A DNA stretch of 64,000 nucleotides from Diplodia intermedia (Eukaryota > Ascomycota > Dothideomycetes > Botryosphaeriales > Botryosphaeriaceae), in the NCBI GenBank assembly GCA_021495925.1, contig JAKEKT010000103.1, positions 1 to 64,000 of the forward strand. Direction: 5' to 3'. The notes under the pieces were generated by a model, which had not been told where the DNA came from, did no database searches, and saw nothing but the letters and a program-made list of their open reading frames with translations. Made by a program: the position numbers and the translations under genes. Numbering within the stretch: position 1 is the first letter of the stretch; each line of letters begins with the position of its first letter. Shown piece after piece: positions 1 to 12,201 of the stretch.

Positions 1-114
<114 letters not shown>

Positions 115-3100
115 ACCATACCATCATAAATTTTCTGCTCCCCCCTCATCACGCGCACTCTACTCCTCGCATTGATCACGCCGTTGGTGACCCTGCATCC
201 GGCCACCGCCGTCGTCTTCCGCCGGCCACTGTTGATGCCAAAAACCTCCAGCACGGCCGCCTCGCCCGTGACGCGGTACGTGACGCTCGGCGCGAGCCGC
301 TCGCTCAGCAGCGCCTTGACGTCGTCGACGAGGCGGTAGATGACGTTCTGCTCCAGCAGCCGCACGCCCATGGCGTGCGCCATGCTCGCCATGCGCGGCT
401 CCACCGCCGTGTTGAACGCCACAATGTGCCCGCCCGTCGTCGCCGCCAGCTCCACGTCCGACTCGCTCACGGCGCCGACGCCCGTGCGGATCACCCGCGG
501 CCGCACCTCGCCGTTGCCCACCGTCATCACGTAGTCCACGACCGCCTCCACCGAGCCCGACACGTCCGCCTTGAGCACGAACGGTATCTCCTGCGGGCCG
601 CTGGCCTTCTCGGTGGCGTCGAGCCCCTCTCGCTCCGCCGCGGCGACGGCCGCTTCGGGGTCCTCCTCGCCCGCTTCCGCCGCAGCAGCGAGCGCCCGCT
701 CGCGCTCGCGCTGGCGTTCGCGCTTCTCGTGCTCCAGACGGCGTGCTTCGTTGATGGCTTGCATGTCCTTGGCCATCTGGATGCGGTCCATGTTGGCCTC
801 GCGGTACTCGACGACCTCAGTGGCGCGCTGTTCGTTGGGCGCCTCGAGCACCTCGTCGCCGGCTTCGGGCGGGCCGCGCCAACCGTCGATCTCGGCGGGC
901 ATTCCCGGGCCAACTGTGGAGATGTCAACGCCGGCCTCGTTCTTGATCGAGCGGACGCGCGCGAACGTCTGGCCTGCCACGATAATGGAGCCGACCTTGA
1001 GCGTGCCGCGGCGGACGAGCACCGTGGCAGCCTTGCCCGACCTCTTGGTTGAGGCCTCCAGGACCCAGCCCTCAACTGGGCCGTCGGGGTCGGCGCGATG
1101 GTCCAGGATCTCGGACAGCGTGATGGCGGCTTCTTCGAGGTCCTGCATACCTTCGCCGGTCTTGCCGCTGACAGGAATGGCTTGGATGTCTCCACCGAAG
1201 TCTTCGACGTCTACACCATGACGAGCTAGGTCTTGCTTGACACGCTCGGGGTTGGCGCCTTCCTTATCAATCTTGTTGATGGCAACGATGATAGGAACAC
1301 GTGCGGAATTGGCGTGTTTGATAGCTTCGAGAGTTTGTGGCTTGACACTGTCGTCGGCGGCAACGACGAGAATAACAATGTCGGTAACGTTGGCACCACG
1401 CTGGCGCATGTTGAGGAAAGCAGCGTGGCCAGGGGTATCAAGGAAAGTGATGGTTTTGTCATTTGCGAGAGGAACGCTGAAGGCACCAATGTGCTGGGTG
1501 ATGCCACCAAACTCTGTTGCCGCAACCGACGACTTCCGTAAATAGTCGAGTAGGGTGGTCTTTCCGTGATCGACGTGTCCCATGATAGTGATAACGGGCG
1601 GACGAGCGGGTAAGATGGTCTTGTCTTCTGGCTCTGGAGCGGGGTAAAGGTCGACGTCGTCCGAAGGGTCGGCGGCTACGGGTTCGAAGTTGTATTCCAT
1701 GGCGATCAATCCGGCGTTCTCAGCATTCAAGACGTCGTCATTGTTGATATCCTCATACCCAAGCTGCAGCATTTTGTTGACCAAGTCTTCCGTGCGAATC
1801 CTAAGCATGTTGGCCAAATTGACAACACTGATGTACTCAGGAAGGTAAATTGGTGTCGGAGGAGCGACTTCTGTAACACGTTGCTTCCTCTTGTCCTTCT
1901 TCTTCGACTTGCGCTCGATGCGGCTGAAGTCGATCTCCTCTTCCTCGTAAGCATCCCTACTCCGACCACCCTTAGGCTTCCGTCTGCGCGGTGCTTCCTC
2001 CTCCTCAACGTCGGCGAACTTCGAGAACCTCGAAGCACGTTCCCGTTCTCGAACCTGCTGTGCGGAGATCTGTTCCAACTGTTGGAGTTGCACCTGCTGG
2101 GTTTCTTGGGGTTGCGCCTCCTGGGTTTCTTGGGGTTGCACCTCCTGGGTTTCTTGAAGCTGCCCCGCCTCCAAATTTTCAGCCGGAGCTGACTGGTTTG
2201 CCGCCGGCGATGTTGAGGACTGATCTCCCGGAGGATAGTCGCGCTCATAACTGGGTCGTGGTTCCACCAACGATCTCGAGAACTGATCTCTTTGAGAGTA
2301 ATCGCGCTCATAGCTATGCTGTGATCGCGCCGGCGATCCTGAGAACTGATCTCTCCGAAGGTAGTCGCGCTCATAACTTGGTCGCGGTTCCGCACGAGAC
2401 TGAGACCTGGCCGGGAACGAAAATGGTTCCGGGTCGGCCGGCGGCGGAGGGGGAGGCGCAGGTTTGAACATTGCGTTCAACACATCCTTTTCAGCATCTC
2501 CAGTGGACGAAGGAGAAGCGGACGGCGTCTGCGTCCGAAGCGACGCCGGCCTCACGAACTCCCGCGGCCTCGGTTGCTGTTCCTGTTCCTGTTCCTGGGC
2601 GCCTCCACCCAAGTTGAACCTGCTCAGCATCCGCTCCTGATCCTGCTGCCGCCGCGCCGGGCTCAGCGCCACGAAGCTCTTGTCCCCGTCCTCTCTCTTC
2701 AGTTCCACTCTCCTCACAACACTCCCATGCTGCGGCTGCTGCGGCCGGCGCTCTTCCCGCTTCTGCTCCGGCGCCTCCCGGCTCCTCGGCGTCATGTGCG
2801 CCCACTGCGCCGTCTTGGACGGGTCGAATCTACCCATCTCCTCTTCTTTCTGCTGCTCCCTCAGCTGCCGCGCATGCTCCACCTGAACCTGGGAAGCGGT
2901 TCTCCTGACAAGTCCTCCTCCTCCCTGCTGCTGCGGCTGCCGTTGTAACCGTACCGCCCGGTCCCCTCTGGGAATGCTGTAACTGTTGGGCCTAATCGGC
3001 GGTCCTTGCATACGCCTTACCTGCGGTTCATGTTCAAAGGACGGTGGCGGAGACGGTGGTGGTGCTGCGGGGGCTGCTGGTTTGCCGAACCTGGCCTGCA

Positions 3101-3538
3101 GCGCCGCCGTCTCCGGATCGACCGCGGCCGATTGCGTTTGTTGTGGCTGCTGCTGCCGCCGCATAACCGGTTGCATAGGCGGTCGCACAGTCGGTGGTTC
3201 AGGGGCAACATTGAACCTATTCCTCCATAGAGCGTCGCGCTCGGCGTCGGCATCGTTGCGCTGCTGCTGCTGCTGCGCTGTTACGCCGCCGCCGCCGAAG
3301 TTCTGAGTAGGCCGTGACGAGGAGATGGCACGGCGCTGCTGGAGGCGGGCGGAGGAGGGGAGCGGGAGCGGGTGGAGGGCGGCGTCGAGGAGGTTCCCGT
3401 TGTTGAGGCGCGTTGCGCAGAAGACGCAGACGTTGTGCGTCGATGACGCCTTTTTGGTTCGCGATTTGGTTAGATCTGCTGGACTTTGGGGGAGTGGAGG
3501 TGCGGATAACTTACTCTGAGGGCTTGTCTCCGCATCAT
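115..3538 (-). CDS. IFM1: Mitochondrial translation initiation factor IF-2 (3' end missing)
   Basis: GTPase that brings initiator tRNA to the mitochondrial ribosome. Exons: 3515-3538 and 115-3449; a 65-nt GTAAGT intron with a CTAAC branch site lies between. About 1,119 residues remain. Residues 1-560 are a low-complexity, Gln/Arg-rich extension with a 3-copy YERDY repeat (near 367, 387, 408) and a QETQ repeat (about 438-459). The GTPase domain has GHVDHGKTT (about 632), a GGITQHIGAF switch, DTPGHAAF and NKID (about 733), followed by the usual domains II and IV with a charged coiled-coil insert (KRERQRERERA). The frame runs into the poly-C run just after MRGEQKIYDGMV, so roughly the last 100 residues and the stop are absent. 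I take this as an assembly break, not a real truncation. The start is the double ATG 24 nt before the donor; the second ATG would serve equally. Confidence 0.93.
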
Positions 3539-4002
3539 TGGCGCGGTTTTGCAGAACGGAGAGATGGCAATGCAGAGAGGTGCTGTTCGTGGGGTTTTTC
3601 CGGTTGGAAAGCAGGAAGCATGGAAGCCCCGACGGAGGATGCGGCGCGGACAAAACCGTCACGAGTCATGCGGCTGTTATATGCAGGGGACACAATTCGT
3701 CCAACGCCACCAGCCGAACGCGTCGAGATCACTTTAGAGCGGCCACGACATTCTGATTTATGTAGCTGTCATCCACATTGGCCTAGTCAGCACACCAGTA
3801 GATCCACATGTCACGTCGTTTGTAGAAGCGAATTCACTTCTCTTGCAAGTCCAATCAAATAATGGAATTGGTATCTCCCAAGGTATCAAAAATGGTCGTC
3901 AACCCATCAAGCATGAACCACGTCATTACATCCCGTAATGTTTCCGTCGGTCTTCCCCCAATAAGCCCCAATATCTGCAAAGCGCGTCTCATTCAAACCC
4001 CA
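3539..4002. other. Intergenic: upstream of IF-2, downstream of PTR2
   Basis: 464 bases between two minus-strand genes, so this is the IF-2 promoter and the PTR2 3' flank. One ACGCGT palindrome lies at 3718-3723. I see no gene, RNA or repeat. Confidence 0.6.
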
Positions 4003-6000
4003 CTAAGGCCTTGCCTCGCCCTTCTCCGCCTCGATGATGGAGTGGCGCCTGTCGTTCGCGTTGTACACGCTGTCGGGCAGCATGTTGAGCTTGTCCTCCT
4101 CCTTGTCGAGCTTGCGGAAGCAGATCCAGAAGAAGATGCCGCCGAGGGCGGCCAGGATGGCCGAGACGGCGTAGTTCCAGACGAGCAGCGGGTCGACGGC
4201 CAGCGGCACGAGGGCCTGGTTGAGCGCGGAGCCGAGGGCCGATTGGAAGAGGAAGACGGACATGACGAGCGAGCGCATGTTGTGCGGCGCCTTGGTGAAG
4301 GCGTACTCCAGGCCCGTGATGGACGCGAAGATCTCCGAGAAGCCGATCAGAATATACGACAGCGATTGCACCCACACGTTGATCGGCGCCTCGATCTGGT
4401 TGCTGTCCGCGTCCTTGCACGAGTTCATCTGGTCGCCGCATTCGCCCGTCTTGTAGATGTAGTACTGCGTGACGGTTGCCGCGATCATGGCGAGCACGGC
4501 CATCAGAAAGCCCATTGCGACACGCTTGAGAGGCGTGAAGTTGATGCCCATCTTGCGCAGACCCGGGTACAAGAAGTTGTCGACGAGCGGGATGAAAATG
4601 ATGAGAGAAAGCGGGTTTAGGTTGTTGATGACATCGTTGGGCGCGCCGTTCAGCGTCATCGTAGCAGCTTGGGATGTCAGGTTGTTCGTCATCTGGTTGT
4701 ACGCCAGCCAGTACAGGGGGTAGAAAAGGAACACCTTGCAAGCCTTAAAGCCACGGCGGACCTCGTCAACCCATGCGTCGTCGAAGGTCATCCACGCGGG
4801 CTTGGAATTCCCGAGCTTGCTGGGCTTAACGCTCTCCCAGAAGTCACCGTTCTTGAAGTTTGCAACAGTGCGGGCAGGGTTCAGGGAAAAGCGACCCTTG
4901 GCACCCAGTCCTACAAGCCGGAAGGCCTTCGCAACCACAGAGCCGCTGGGCGGAGTGGTCCTGTACTTGCTCTTGCACCAGAAGAGGACCATCGGGCAGA
5001 AACAGAACATGATGGTAGGGAGGGTGAATGACAGCCAGAATCCCACATACTTCTCGGCGAAGACCATGCCTATCCATGCGAGTCAGTATTCGGGACGGCA
5101 AATGAGTGAGGAGTTGAGACACATACAGACTTGGCCGACCAGAGAACCAATGTTGATCATCATATAGAAGTACAGGAAGACGCGGGCAACGGTAATGGCC
5201 GGGTCGGAGAGCACGCGTGCTCCGGTCTTCTTGTCTCTAATGACCTTCGGCTTGATATCCGTGATTTGCTCGGCAATCAGTGGCGAGATGTTGGACTTGA
5301 ATCCGCCGGTACCGCAACCCATGATGACGAGTCCAACGGCAAAAATGCCGATGGCGGTATCCGGCTTGGTGATAACAGCAGGCGAGGCGGAGATGATGAG
5401 GAACATGTGACCGATGAGCGAAATGAGGATGGACCACTGGATAGTCTTGAAACGGCCGAGGTACTCGTCGGCGATGTAGGCACCGATCAGAGGGCAAGTG
5501 TATGACCAGAAAGAGTTGACTAACGGGAGTGAGCAACTAGGAAGCTTCTGGGTTCTTTGTGGGACTTACAGGTTGTCAGGCCGGTGGCCGTCTGCTGGCC
5601 ACGGTTCAAGGCACCCGACTGGCCGTCGAAGCCGGCACCGGTGTTCGAGCCTGCGGGGAGTGGCTGCTGGATGTAGTTGACGTCTTGATCCATCCGTTAG
5701 TGCTACCGCCCAGGCAAGAAGATCTGGAGTTTGGTGGAACATACAGACGATGGTGGTACCATAGTACGAGAAACGCTCGCACAGTTCGACAAAAGCAATA
5801 GTATACGTCGTCCACGGGATCTTGCCTGAGACGCGGAGAAGCGTGCGGAGGTCCTCTTCGGTGGGCTTCGAATCGTCGGTGGTGGTGGACTCGTTGTCAA
5901 GCGGGGCCTCCATCAGCTCCATCTCCTTCTCGCCGAGCGGAGTTGGCGCGCCCGGCTCATGGCTCTTCGCAATCTCGGCGTCCTCAATGATTCTGCTCAT
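4003..6000 (-). CDS. PTR2: PTR2-type proton-coupled di/tripeptide transporter
   Basis: Plasma-membrane symporter of the POT/PTR family that imports small peptides with protons. Exons: 5745-6000, 5570-5683, 5127-5519 and 4003-5069, giving 609 aa, the usual fungal length. Introns of 61, 50 and 57 nt start GTATGT, GTAAGT and GTATGT. Family signatures: ELCERFSYYG in the first membrane helix across the first junction, then GCGTGGFKSNISPLIAEQ, then FYMMINIGSLVGQV at the third junction. The remaining exon carries the later membrane helices, with a short charged C-tail ending EKGEARP. The acidic N-tail (first ~70 residues) is typical of Ptr2. Two GATA-factor-type sites (AGATAG at 6335-6340, CGATAA at 6430-6435) lie upstream, compatible with nitrogen control, but I have not shown they matter. 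Substrate range cannot be read from the sequence. Confidence 0.95.
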
Positions 6001-7636
6001 GGTTGGGGAGGTGGGTGGTAACGAGAAGAAGATCTTGAGCGAGCAGCTACACTGGCAGGCAGTTAAGCGAGACTGCGGGAAATTGCGAGGCCGTGACCAA
6101 CTTCGAAGCCGTTGGACTTGCGAAGAGCAGGGGAGCAGGCGGGGGCGAGAGGCCAGACAGAGCTGGGATGAAGTGGACGGGCTGCACGCAGGGTCGAACG
6201 AAGGGAGCGCGGGCCATGGGGAAGTAATTATAACTGCTGGCGACGCAGCAGCCGGCAGCGGTCGGATTAGGAAGGTAGCGGAGCATCACCAGCGCCCAGA
6301 ATCTTGGAGCGCTATCCTTGCGCCCTCGTACCAGAGATAGACGGCCAGATGGGCGGCGGGCCTGTCTGCCAAGGCGTCGCGCCCGCCGAGTCGTCAATGG
6401 CCGCACGCCACGGCAGCACGCGAGGCACGCGATAAGCAAGGCCCGTATCTTCAAGCTCCCGAGGGCGGTGGAGAAGAAGTGCCTGGGCGCCGCCGCTTAC
6501 CCCGGTCCAGCAAGAGCCAAGGCCGCGTACGAGTCCGCGTCCGCCCGCCAAGCTTTCCTCGCCGGCACTGGCGAAGGCGTGCCACATGGACTGCCAACGC
6601 TCGGAGAAGCTTTTGCAAAGTTTTGCGCCGGCCGGGTGCGCGGCGGCCGGCGGTCGGGCGTACGCAGCACGCGTCGAGGCGGTCGGAGGTGGCCGCGCCG
6701 CTTCCCATTGCGGCCGCGGTGGCGCTGTGTCTGATACGCGGACCTTGGCCGAAAATACACTGCATGCGTCGGTTTTCCAGAAGGTCTTGGACCTGCCGGG
6801 AGCAGCAAGGAGGCAGAATGTGGCAGCGGCGCGGACTGCAACGTCTCGTCGATGATAAAGGCGGCGGCCAATGGGCGCCCGCGCTGCAGGCGGCTTCCTT
6901 GGCCGCCAAGCCTCGGCGGAGCAACTTCCTCAACCCGGCAAGCCCCGCCCCGGGTGAGCATTGCGTGCAGGCACAGATGTCGTGCCCATTGGCCTGGCCT
7001 GCTCGTGTTTGCCGCTATCGCCTCGTTCCCGCTGCCCACCGCAAACACCAGCGTCTCGAAGGAACACTCCCACGAAGGCTGAGGGATTCCGCCGTGTCTC
7101 TGCCCCGTCTGGACCAGTCGCACCGGGCTGATCGTGTCGCCTGAGCATCGGGAGACGGCTGTCGCTATCAGTGCGTCCAAGAGTCCAAGACCTGCCGGCC
7201 TCGTGCTGACGCCAAAACTCGCCGTGATGCCGCAATGGATTTCATGACAGAACGTTTGCTGCGTTGACTCGTGTTAATTCGCTCCGTGCTAGACTTGACG
7301 TCGCGTCGCTCCCAGGCCTCCCTCGAGCTGCTTTGAACACGGGAGCCTGCATGCCGTCAGCACGTAACACCAGATGTATGCGCACGCCAACTGATCGCGG
7401 GGAGCCATAGGTTATCATCGTGGCACTTGTACTTGTGCGGCTAGAGTGTCTGCAGCTAAAACAATCCCCACGATCCGACGCAAGCCGTCCCTTCTACCGG
7501 GCCCGCAATGCCCGTTTTTGTGTGCCCGTCCTCCAGGATATCTCGCACCCTAGCCTGAACCCACGAATCAAGAGGCTCCGAATGCCTTTGCCACCATATG
7601 CGCCGTCCATGTGTGAAGATGTGAGACCAGGGAAGC
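6001..7636. other. Gene-free interval upstream of PTR2
   Basis: 1.6 kb of GC-rich sequence with open frames on both strands. None shows a domain, consistent codon bias or splice signals, so I call no gene. It must hold the PTR2 promoter (proximal part) and the TAF5 3' flank (distal part). Confidence 0.55.
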
Positions 7637-10548
7637 TCAGGGCATGTACGCACCGCCCGCCAGAACCAGGTTCATCCTCGTAAACTCCACCTTGTACACC
7701 GGGCTCTTTTTGGTCGGGAACGCACTTATCTGATCTGCCGTGACGACGACATCCTTCGCCTTCTTCTTGTTCGCAGCACCAGACCCGGAAGCGCCGCCAC
7801 CATCGACCTTGGTGCCTGAGCCGCCCTCTGCAATCACCTTGCCGTTGGCGCTCTGCGTCTCGGGCGTCTCTTGGAGGACATCCCAGACGCGTACCGTGCC
7901 GTCGGCACCACCCGATATAATGACGGAAGACTCGACGCTCCAGGAGAGCGACCAGATGCCCCCCTTGCTGTGGCCACGCATACGCTTGATACGCAGACCC
8001 GCTGCGATGTCCCAGATGATGATGTTTCCCGAGTCATCAGCGCTAGCAAGCTTCTTGCCACTTGGAGAGCATGCAAGCGCGGTAATGTTGCTCGTGTGAC
8101 CGGTGAACATCCGCAACGGATTGCCGTTGATGTGCCACATACGCACAGTCTTGTCACTCGAGGCCGTGAACACGTAGGCGCCGTTCGGGTGCCACTCAAC
8201 ACAGTCAACGTCGTTGTCGTGACCAACGTACAGTCGGTGCGGTGCGATGTGGTCTGTCGTCCAAAGACGCGCCGTGCGGTCGAGAGATCCGGTAAGGAAA
8301 TAGTGTCCGAACGGGCCCCACTTGACGTCCCAGATGGGCCCGCTGTGTGACTTGTACGCTGTCACGCACGTCCAAGTCTCCAATGACCACAGACGGATGG
8401 TCTTGTCGGCCGAGCTGGACAGCAGATACTTGGAACGAGTCGAAGGACCTCCAGAGGTAGGGTTGGCGGTGGATGGCGAAAATGAGACGGCGTAAATTGG
8501 ACCGGAGTGGCCAATCAGACGCTTGGAAGCGGATGGCTTATCGTTCGGGTTTACTGAAGGGAGCGCATTGCCGTTCAAGGACCATACGCGGACGTACGAC
8601 TCTTGCATACCCGCGGCGACGAACTCATTGTCGCCAGAGAAGTCAAGGCAGTTGATGCTGGACACGAATTAGGACATGTTCAACCATGACGTGTCGATGA
8701 CTCACCTGTCAAATGTGTTGTGGAAGGTGAACATGCAGACACTAACGCCAGGACCGACGCCTCCAGTGCGACCTTCAATCTTGAACCTGTCACGGTTCTC
8801 CTTCACCTTCTGAACCTCCATCAAGACATCGCGGGCAAGGGAAGGAGGCAGAGGGACTGTTTCACGAGTCGGTGCCTCTTCTGACGATTCGCGCTTGATG
8901 CGTTGTTCAAACTCATCCATAAGGGAGTTCTGGCCAAGTCTTGGAGGGTTCTTGCTGTCTTCTTCCTGAAGCTCGGCTCTCACATCTTCCATCAGATCCG
9001 ACTCCATAGGGAGCGCCCCCAGTTGCAGCTTTGCGAGAACCGGAGGTGCGTTTCGGTCGGTATTGGCTGAACCAGGGTTGTGCCCAGGAATACCCTCATC
9101 CTCGGCAGGCAAATCCTCTTCCACACTACCACGAGCGATCATGGCAGCCAAGCTCCTCTCGTTGCCGGTCGCAGTGCGATCCTGCGTGATGATGTTCATG
9201 AACTTGTTCATTAGGCCGATGATGACCGAGCCACCTTCCCTTTCCTTGGACTCCAGATATTGAATAAGGCTGTTGAATGCCATATTGCTCAACGTCAGGC
9301 GATACTTGTTGCCTCTGTAGATGTTTGCGATGTGGCTGTCTGCAACGTGCTCCGGAAGGCTTATCGTCGACAGCTGACGAATATCTTGGTCGTGTTCCTG
9401 GATGAAAGAATCTTTATATCTGCTGAAGAAGCTGCCAGCATCCTTTTGGTAGAACTCTCGGTGCATCTCGAGGTAGGAGTAGACGAAAATGGGCCAGAGT
9501 AGTCGCCGGAGCTCAACCTTGTAAAGCTCAAGATTGTCTTCGATCCATGCGCGAAGTAGTTCGAACGCCTTTTCATACTGACCGCCACCCCGGTCTTCGG
9601 CACGAGTGACGATGGGGCGACCATCGGCATCCTGGTTAGCGGACTCCTTGCGAAGCATAGCTTCTGTCCGGTTGTATCCCTTCTTGTTGAGGTATTCCAG
9701 AACCTGGAAACAAAAAGTCCGAATTAGCGCTTTGCTCGTCTCGAGTAAGTTAGCAGGTAGAACCCTTCCAACCAGGCCGTCTTGGGTCGACATCGTAATC
9801 GGGAAGAAGGAAGCACGGAGAATTGGCGGCAGAATAGCAATTCAATGGCCAAGGACACTGGGATGGATTGATGGCCTAAGAGGCTGCCTGGTCCAAGCAG
9901 AGTAGAGGTTGTCGACGGTGGCCTTGGGGTTGTGTTGTAGGACAAAGTGAAGGCGCACCTTCTTAGGATAATGGCTGAAGCCACCGGTGGCGTCCAGGTA
10001 GAAGCCCGATCGCGAAAAGGTAGGCGTAGCGCGCGGGTTGGAAGGGTTAGGGAAGCCGCGACCCAACAAGACAGGGCAGTTTTTCCAGTCCAAGGTGATT
10101 GAACGTAAACAAAGGTCCACGCGCGGGCCAGCAAACCACCCACCTGGCGCTAGACTTTCAACGCCGTACATGGGCCCTGGAGTCAAGTGAAGATAACGAG
10201 CAACGCGGCCCGACGCATGACTTCCCAAGCAGTGGAAATGGGTCCACGAAAGTGCAGCGGGCTCCTCGAGGGCAAGGTTGGAGGCATTCTCCAGGACTCC
10301 AGCGGGTGCCAGACCACAATAGTCGATCCGAAGCAGAGCGATGAAGCAAAGGAGAGTAATTCACCTACAATGTGGTTTAGATTTTGTGACGACTGCGCAG
10401 TGCCGCCAGGTGCGGCTCCCACGGGAGGCACGCCACCTTGAGGCGCCATGGGCTGGGAGGGGCCTGCCATTCCTGCGCTGGGCGGACCGTTGCCCACACT
10501 CACACCGCGAGAGTGCGCGGGCCCACCGCCGGGTGGAGGGCCGGACAT
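7637..10548 (-). CDS. TAF5: TFIID subunit TAF5 (also SAGA), WD40 protein
   Basis: Scaffold subunit of TFIID and SAGA in RNA polymerase II initiation. Exons: 10369-10548, 8706-9703 and 7637-8657, giving 732 aa. Exon 1 encodes a Gly/Pro-rich start and ends QNLNHI; exon 2 continues VLEYLNKKGYNRTEAMLRKE, so together they make the LisH motif. The TAF5 NTD2 domain follows (FELLRAWIEDNLELYKVELR, WPIFVYSYLEM). Exon 3 is the WD40 propeller: repeats such as IRLWSLETW, ARLWTTDH, VRMWHINGN, IIIWDIAAG and VRVWDVLQE, each after an Asp/Gly-His block. Intron 2 is 48 nt. Intron 1 is 665 nt, far longer than any other intron here; its donor is GTAGGT and its acceptor TTTCCAG. An in-frame ATG at 9793 inside intron 1 would give an alternative N-terminus. 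It shares a 524-bp divergent promoter with MED11. Confidence 0.93.
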
Positions 10549-11072
10549 GTCGTCGTCGCGGCCGATCGACTCGAGGTTTCCGGCTACCGGTCGGGACTTT
10601 TCTTCTCAGGCGTCACGCGTATCGCCGCGCTGCGTTTCCCTTTGCGACCAGCAGACCGAGAGGGCAGAGCTACTTCGTCATAAATTACGGATCGACGTGG
10701 ACTGAAGGAGCGTGATGGGGTGCAGATGGACGACGGTGGGATTGGTGAGGGAGACGCTCTCTCGTGCAGGGTCGCACACGTCGCGACGCGCAGGCTTCGG
10801 GAGGCTGGGAGTCCGAATAAGATTTAGCGCGCGGCCTGCCCTCTGGTCGCCGCCGTCCGCTAATGCAAGCCATCCCGGTTGCTGATCCTCCACCTTCGTC
10901 GACAAGCCACTGCACCGATCGGCGCTGCAACTTCTTCCTCCTCCGTCAGGAGCTCGCATTCTCAGACCCCGCTCCCCCAGACACCTTGCGGACGCCAATT
11001 GAGCCGCGGCCATTTTAGCGCCGCTTAGCTCAACTCCTCCTCCGCTTCAACCAGCACGCCCCAGCGCAAGCC
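10549..11072. promoter_or_regulatory. Divergent promoter TAF5 / MED11
   Basis: 524 bases separate the two ATGs, which point away from each other. Both genes encode general Pol II transcription machinery. I see no clear TATA box; the interval is GC-rich with one ACGCGT near 10616. Confidence 0.6.
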
Positions 11073-11476
11073 ATGTCCGCAGACGCCTACAGCAACGATG
11101 TCGCCGCCGAGCACATCCAAGAGCTCAGCAAAATCAAAGAAGTGCGATCCTCTATCAACCCTCAATCTCAAATCCGCCAGGCCCGTGCAAAGCACTGACC
11201 TTGCCGCCCCTCTCCTCCACAGGACGTCCCCAAGCTCCTCACCGCCGCCAGCCACGCCATCAACGCGCTGACCAACCGCCCGCTCGCCTCCGACTCTTCT
11301 ACCGCCGAACCCTCCTCCACTTCCGATCCCCTCGATGCCCGCAAAGAGGCCTACCAAACCCACACACGGACGTACTTCACGCTCGTCCGCGAGATCTCGA
11401 ACAACCTCTCGCGCGAGATCGGCGCGCTGGAGGAGGCTGGCGTGATACCCGCGAAGGCCGAGAAGATCGAGCAAGC

Positions 11477-11511
<35 letters not shown>

Positions 11512-11702
11512 GCGAGGGCGGCGCGGGCGGCGTCGAGGTCAAGAACGGTGGCTTGGGCGAGTTGGACGTCGGTTGGCTGAACGCTCGGACGAGAGACGTG
11601 GGTGTGGGCAAGGCGGGGGAGCTGGTGTCGGAGGCGAGGAGACGGCTGGAGGAGAGAAGGAAAGGTGGTGGAGCGCAAGATGGCGACGTGATTATGGAGT
11701 AG
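11073..11702 (+). CDS. MED11: Mediator complex head subunit 11
   Basis: Small helical subunit of the Mediator head, which links activators to RNA polymerase II. Exons: 11073-11141 and 11223-11702, with an 81-nt intron (GTGCGA...CACAG), 182 aa. The family core reads EHIQELSKIKE then, across the junction, DVPKLLTAASHAINALTN, followed by YFTLVREISNNLSREIGALE and AGVIPAK. This is the amphipathic helix pair that packs on Med22. The C-terminal half is unusual: an 11-Gln run from a CAG tract, a Gly-rich linker and a charged helix before GDVIME. The assignment rests on the overall helix pattern and length, because Med11 is weakly conserved; another small Mediator head subunit is the main alternative. 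Confidence 0.75.
11478..11510 (+). repeat. CAG microsatellite coding for polyglutamine in MED11
   Basis: Ten CAG codons and one CAA in a row. It sits in frame in MED11 and is likely to vary in length between strains. Confidence 0.95.
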
Positions 11703-12201
11703 AACATGAGCAAAGACGAGAGGGCGATGCGTCCTTGGCGGACATGTTTGGGCGACTGGGTACATTGGCATTGGGCGCAGATGGCTTGATGTGAGAATGT
11801 CCGGTCAAGGGGATTTTGGTCCAACGAAGCAAGTACCGTCTGCAAAATTGGCTTTTGATTTTGTCGGTACCTTTGCTTGGTGGTAGCCTTGTGCATGGAA
11901 GTGGCTTTCAAGGTAACGGTTTCTCAGAGGCTGGGTGTCTGAGGCCTTTTTTCTTTTTTTTTTTCCGTTTACTATTTCCCCTTTCCATCTTCCTTGATGA
12001 TTCATAACATTATAACGTGTAATCTAAGCTTGACAGGAGTGCTGGATATTATTTGTATTGATCCATTCCGAGAATTGTGGTATGCTCAATTCGGAAATGT
12101 TCAATCGATGGTCTGAAAGGCATACGATGCTCTCAGGTAAGCAGAGATTAATATTGTACATAGTCGGACCAGCAATGCCCACACATATCTTTTGAAGTTG
12201 C
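11703..12201. other. Convergent 3' flanks of MED11 and the flavin-reductase-like gene
   Basis: 499 bases between two stop codons. A T-rich stretch near 11948-11965 could help 3'-end formation. I see no gene. Confidence 0.55.

Noticed and set aside
9704..10368. snoRNA inside the long TAF5 intron
   Set aside because: No box C (TGATGA) and box D (CTGA) pair found on the coding strand of the intron.
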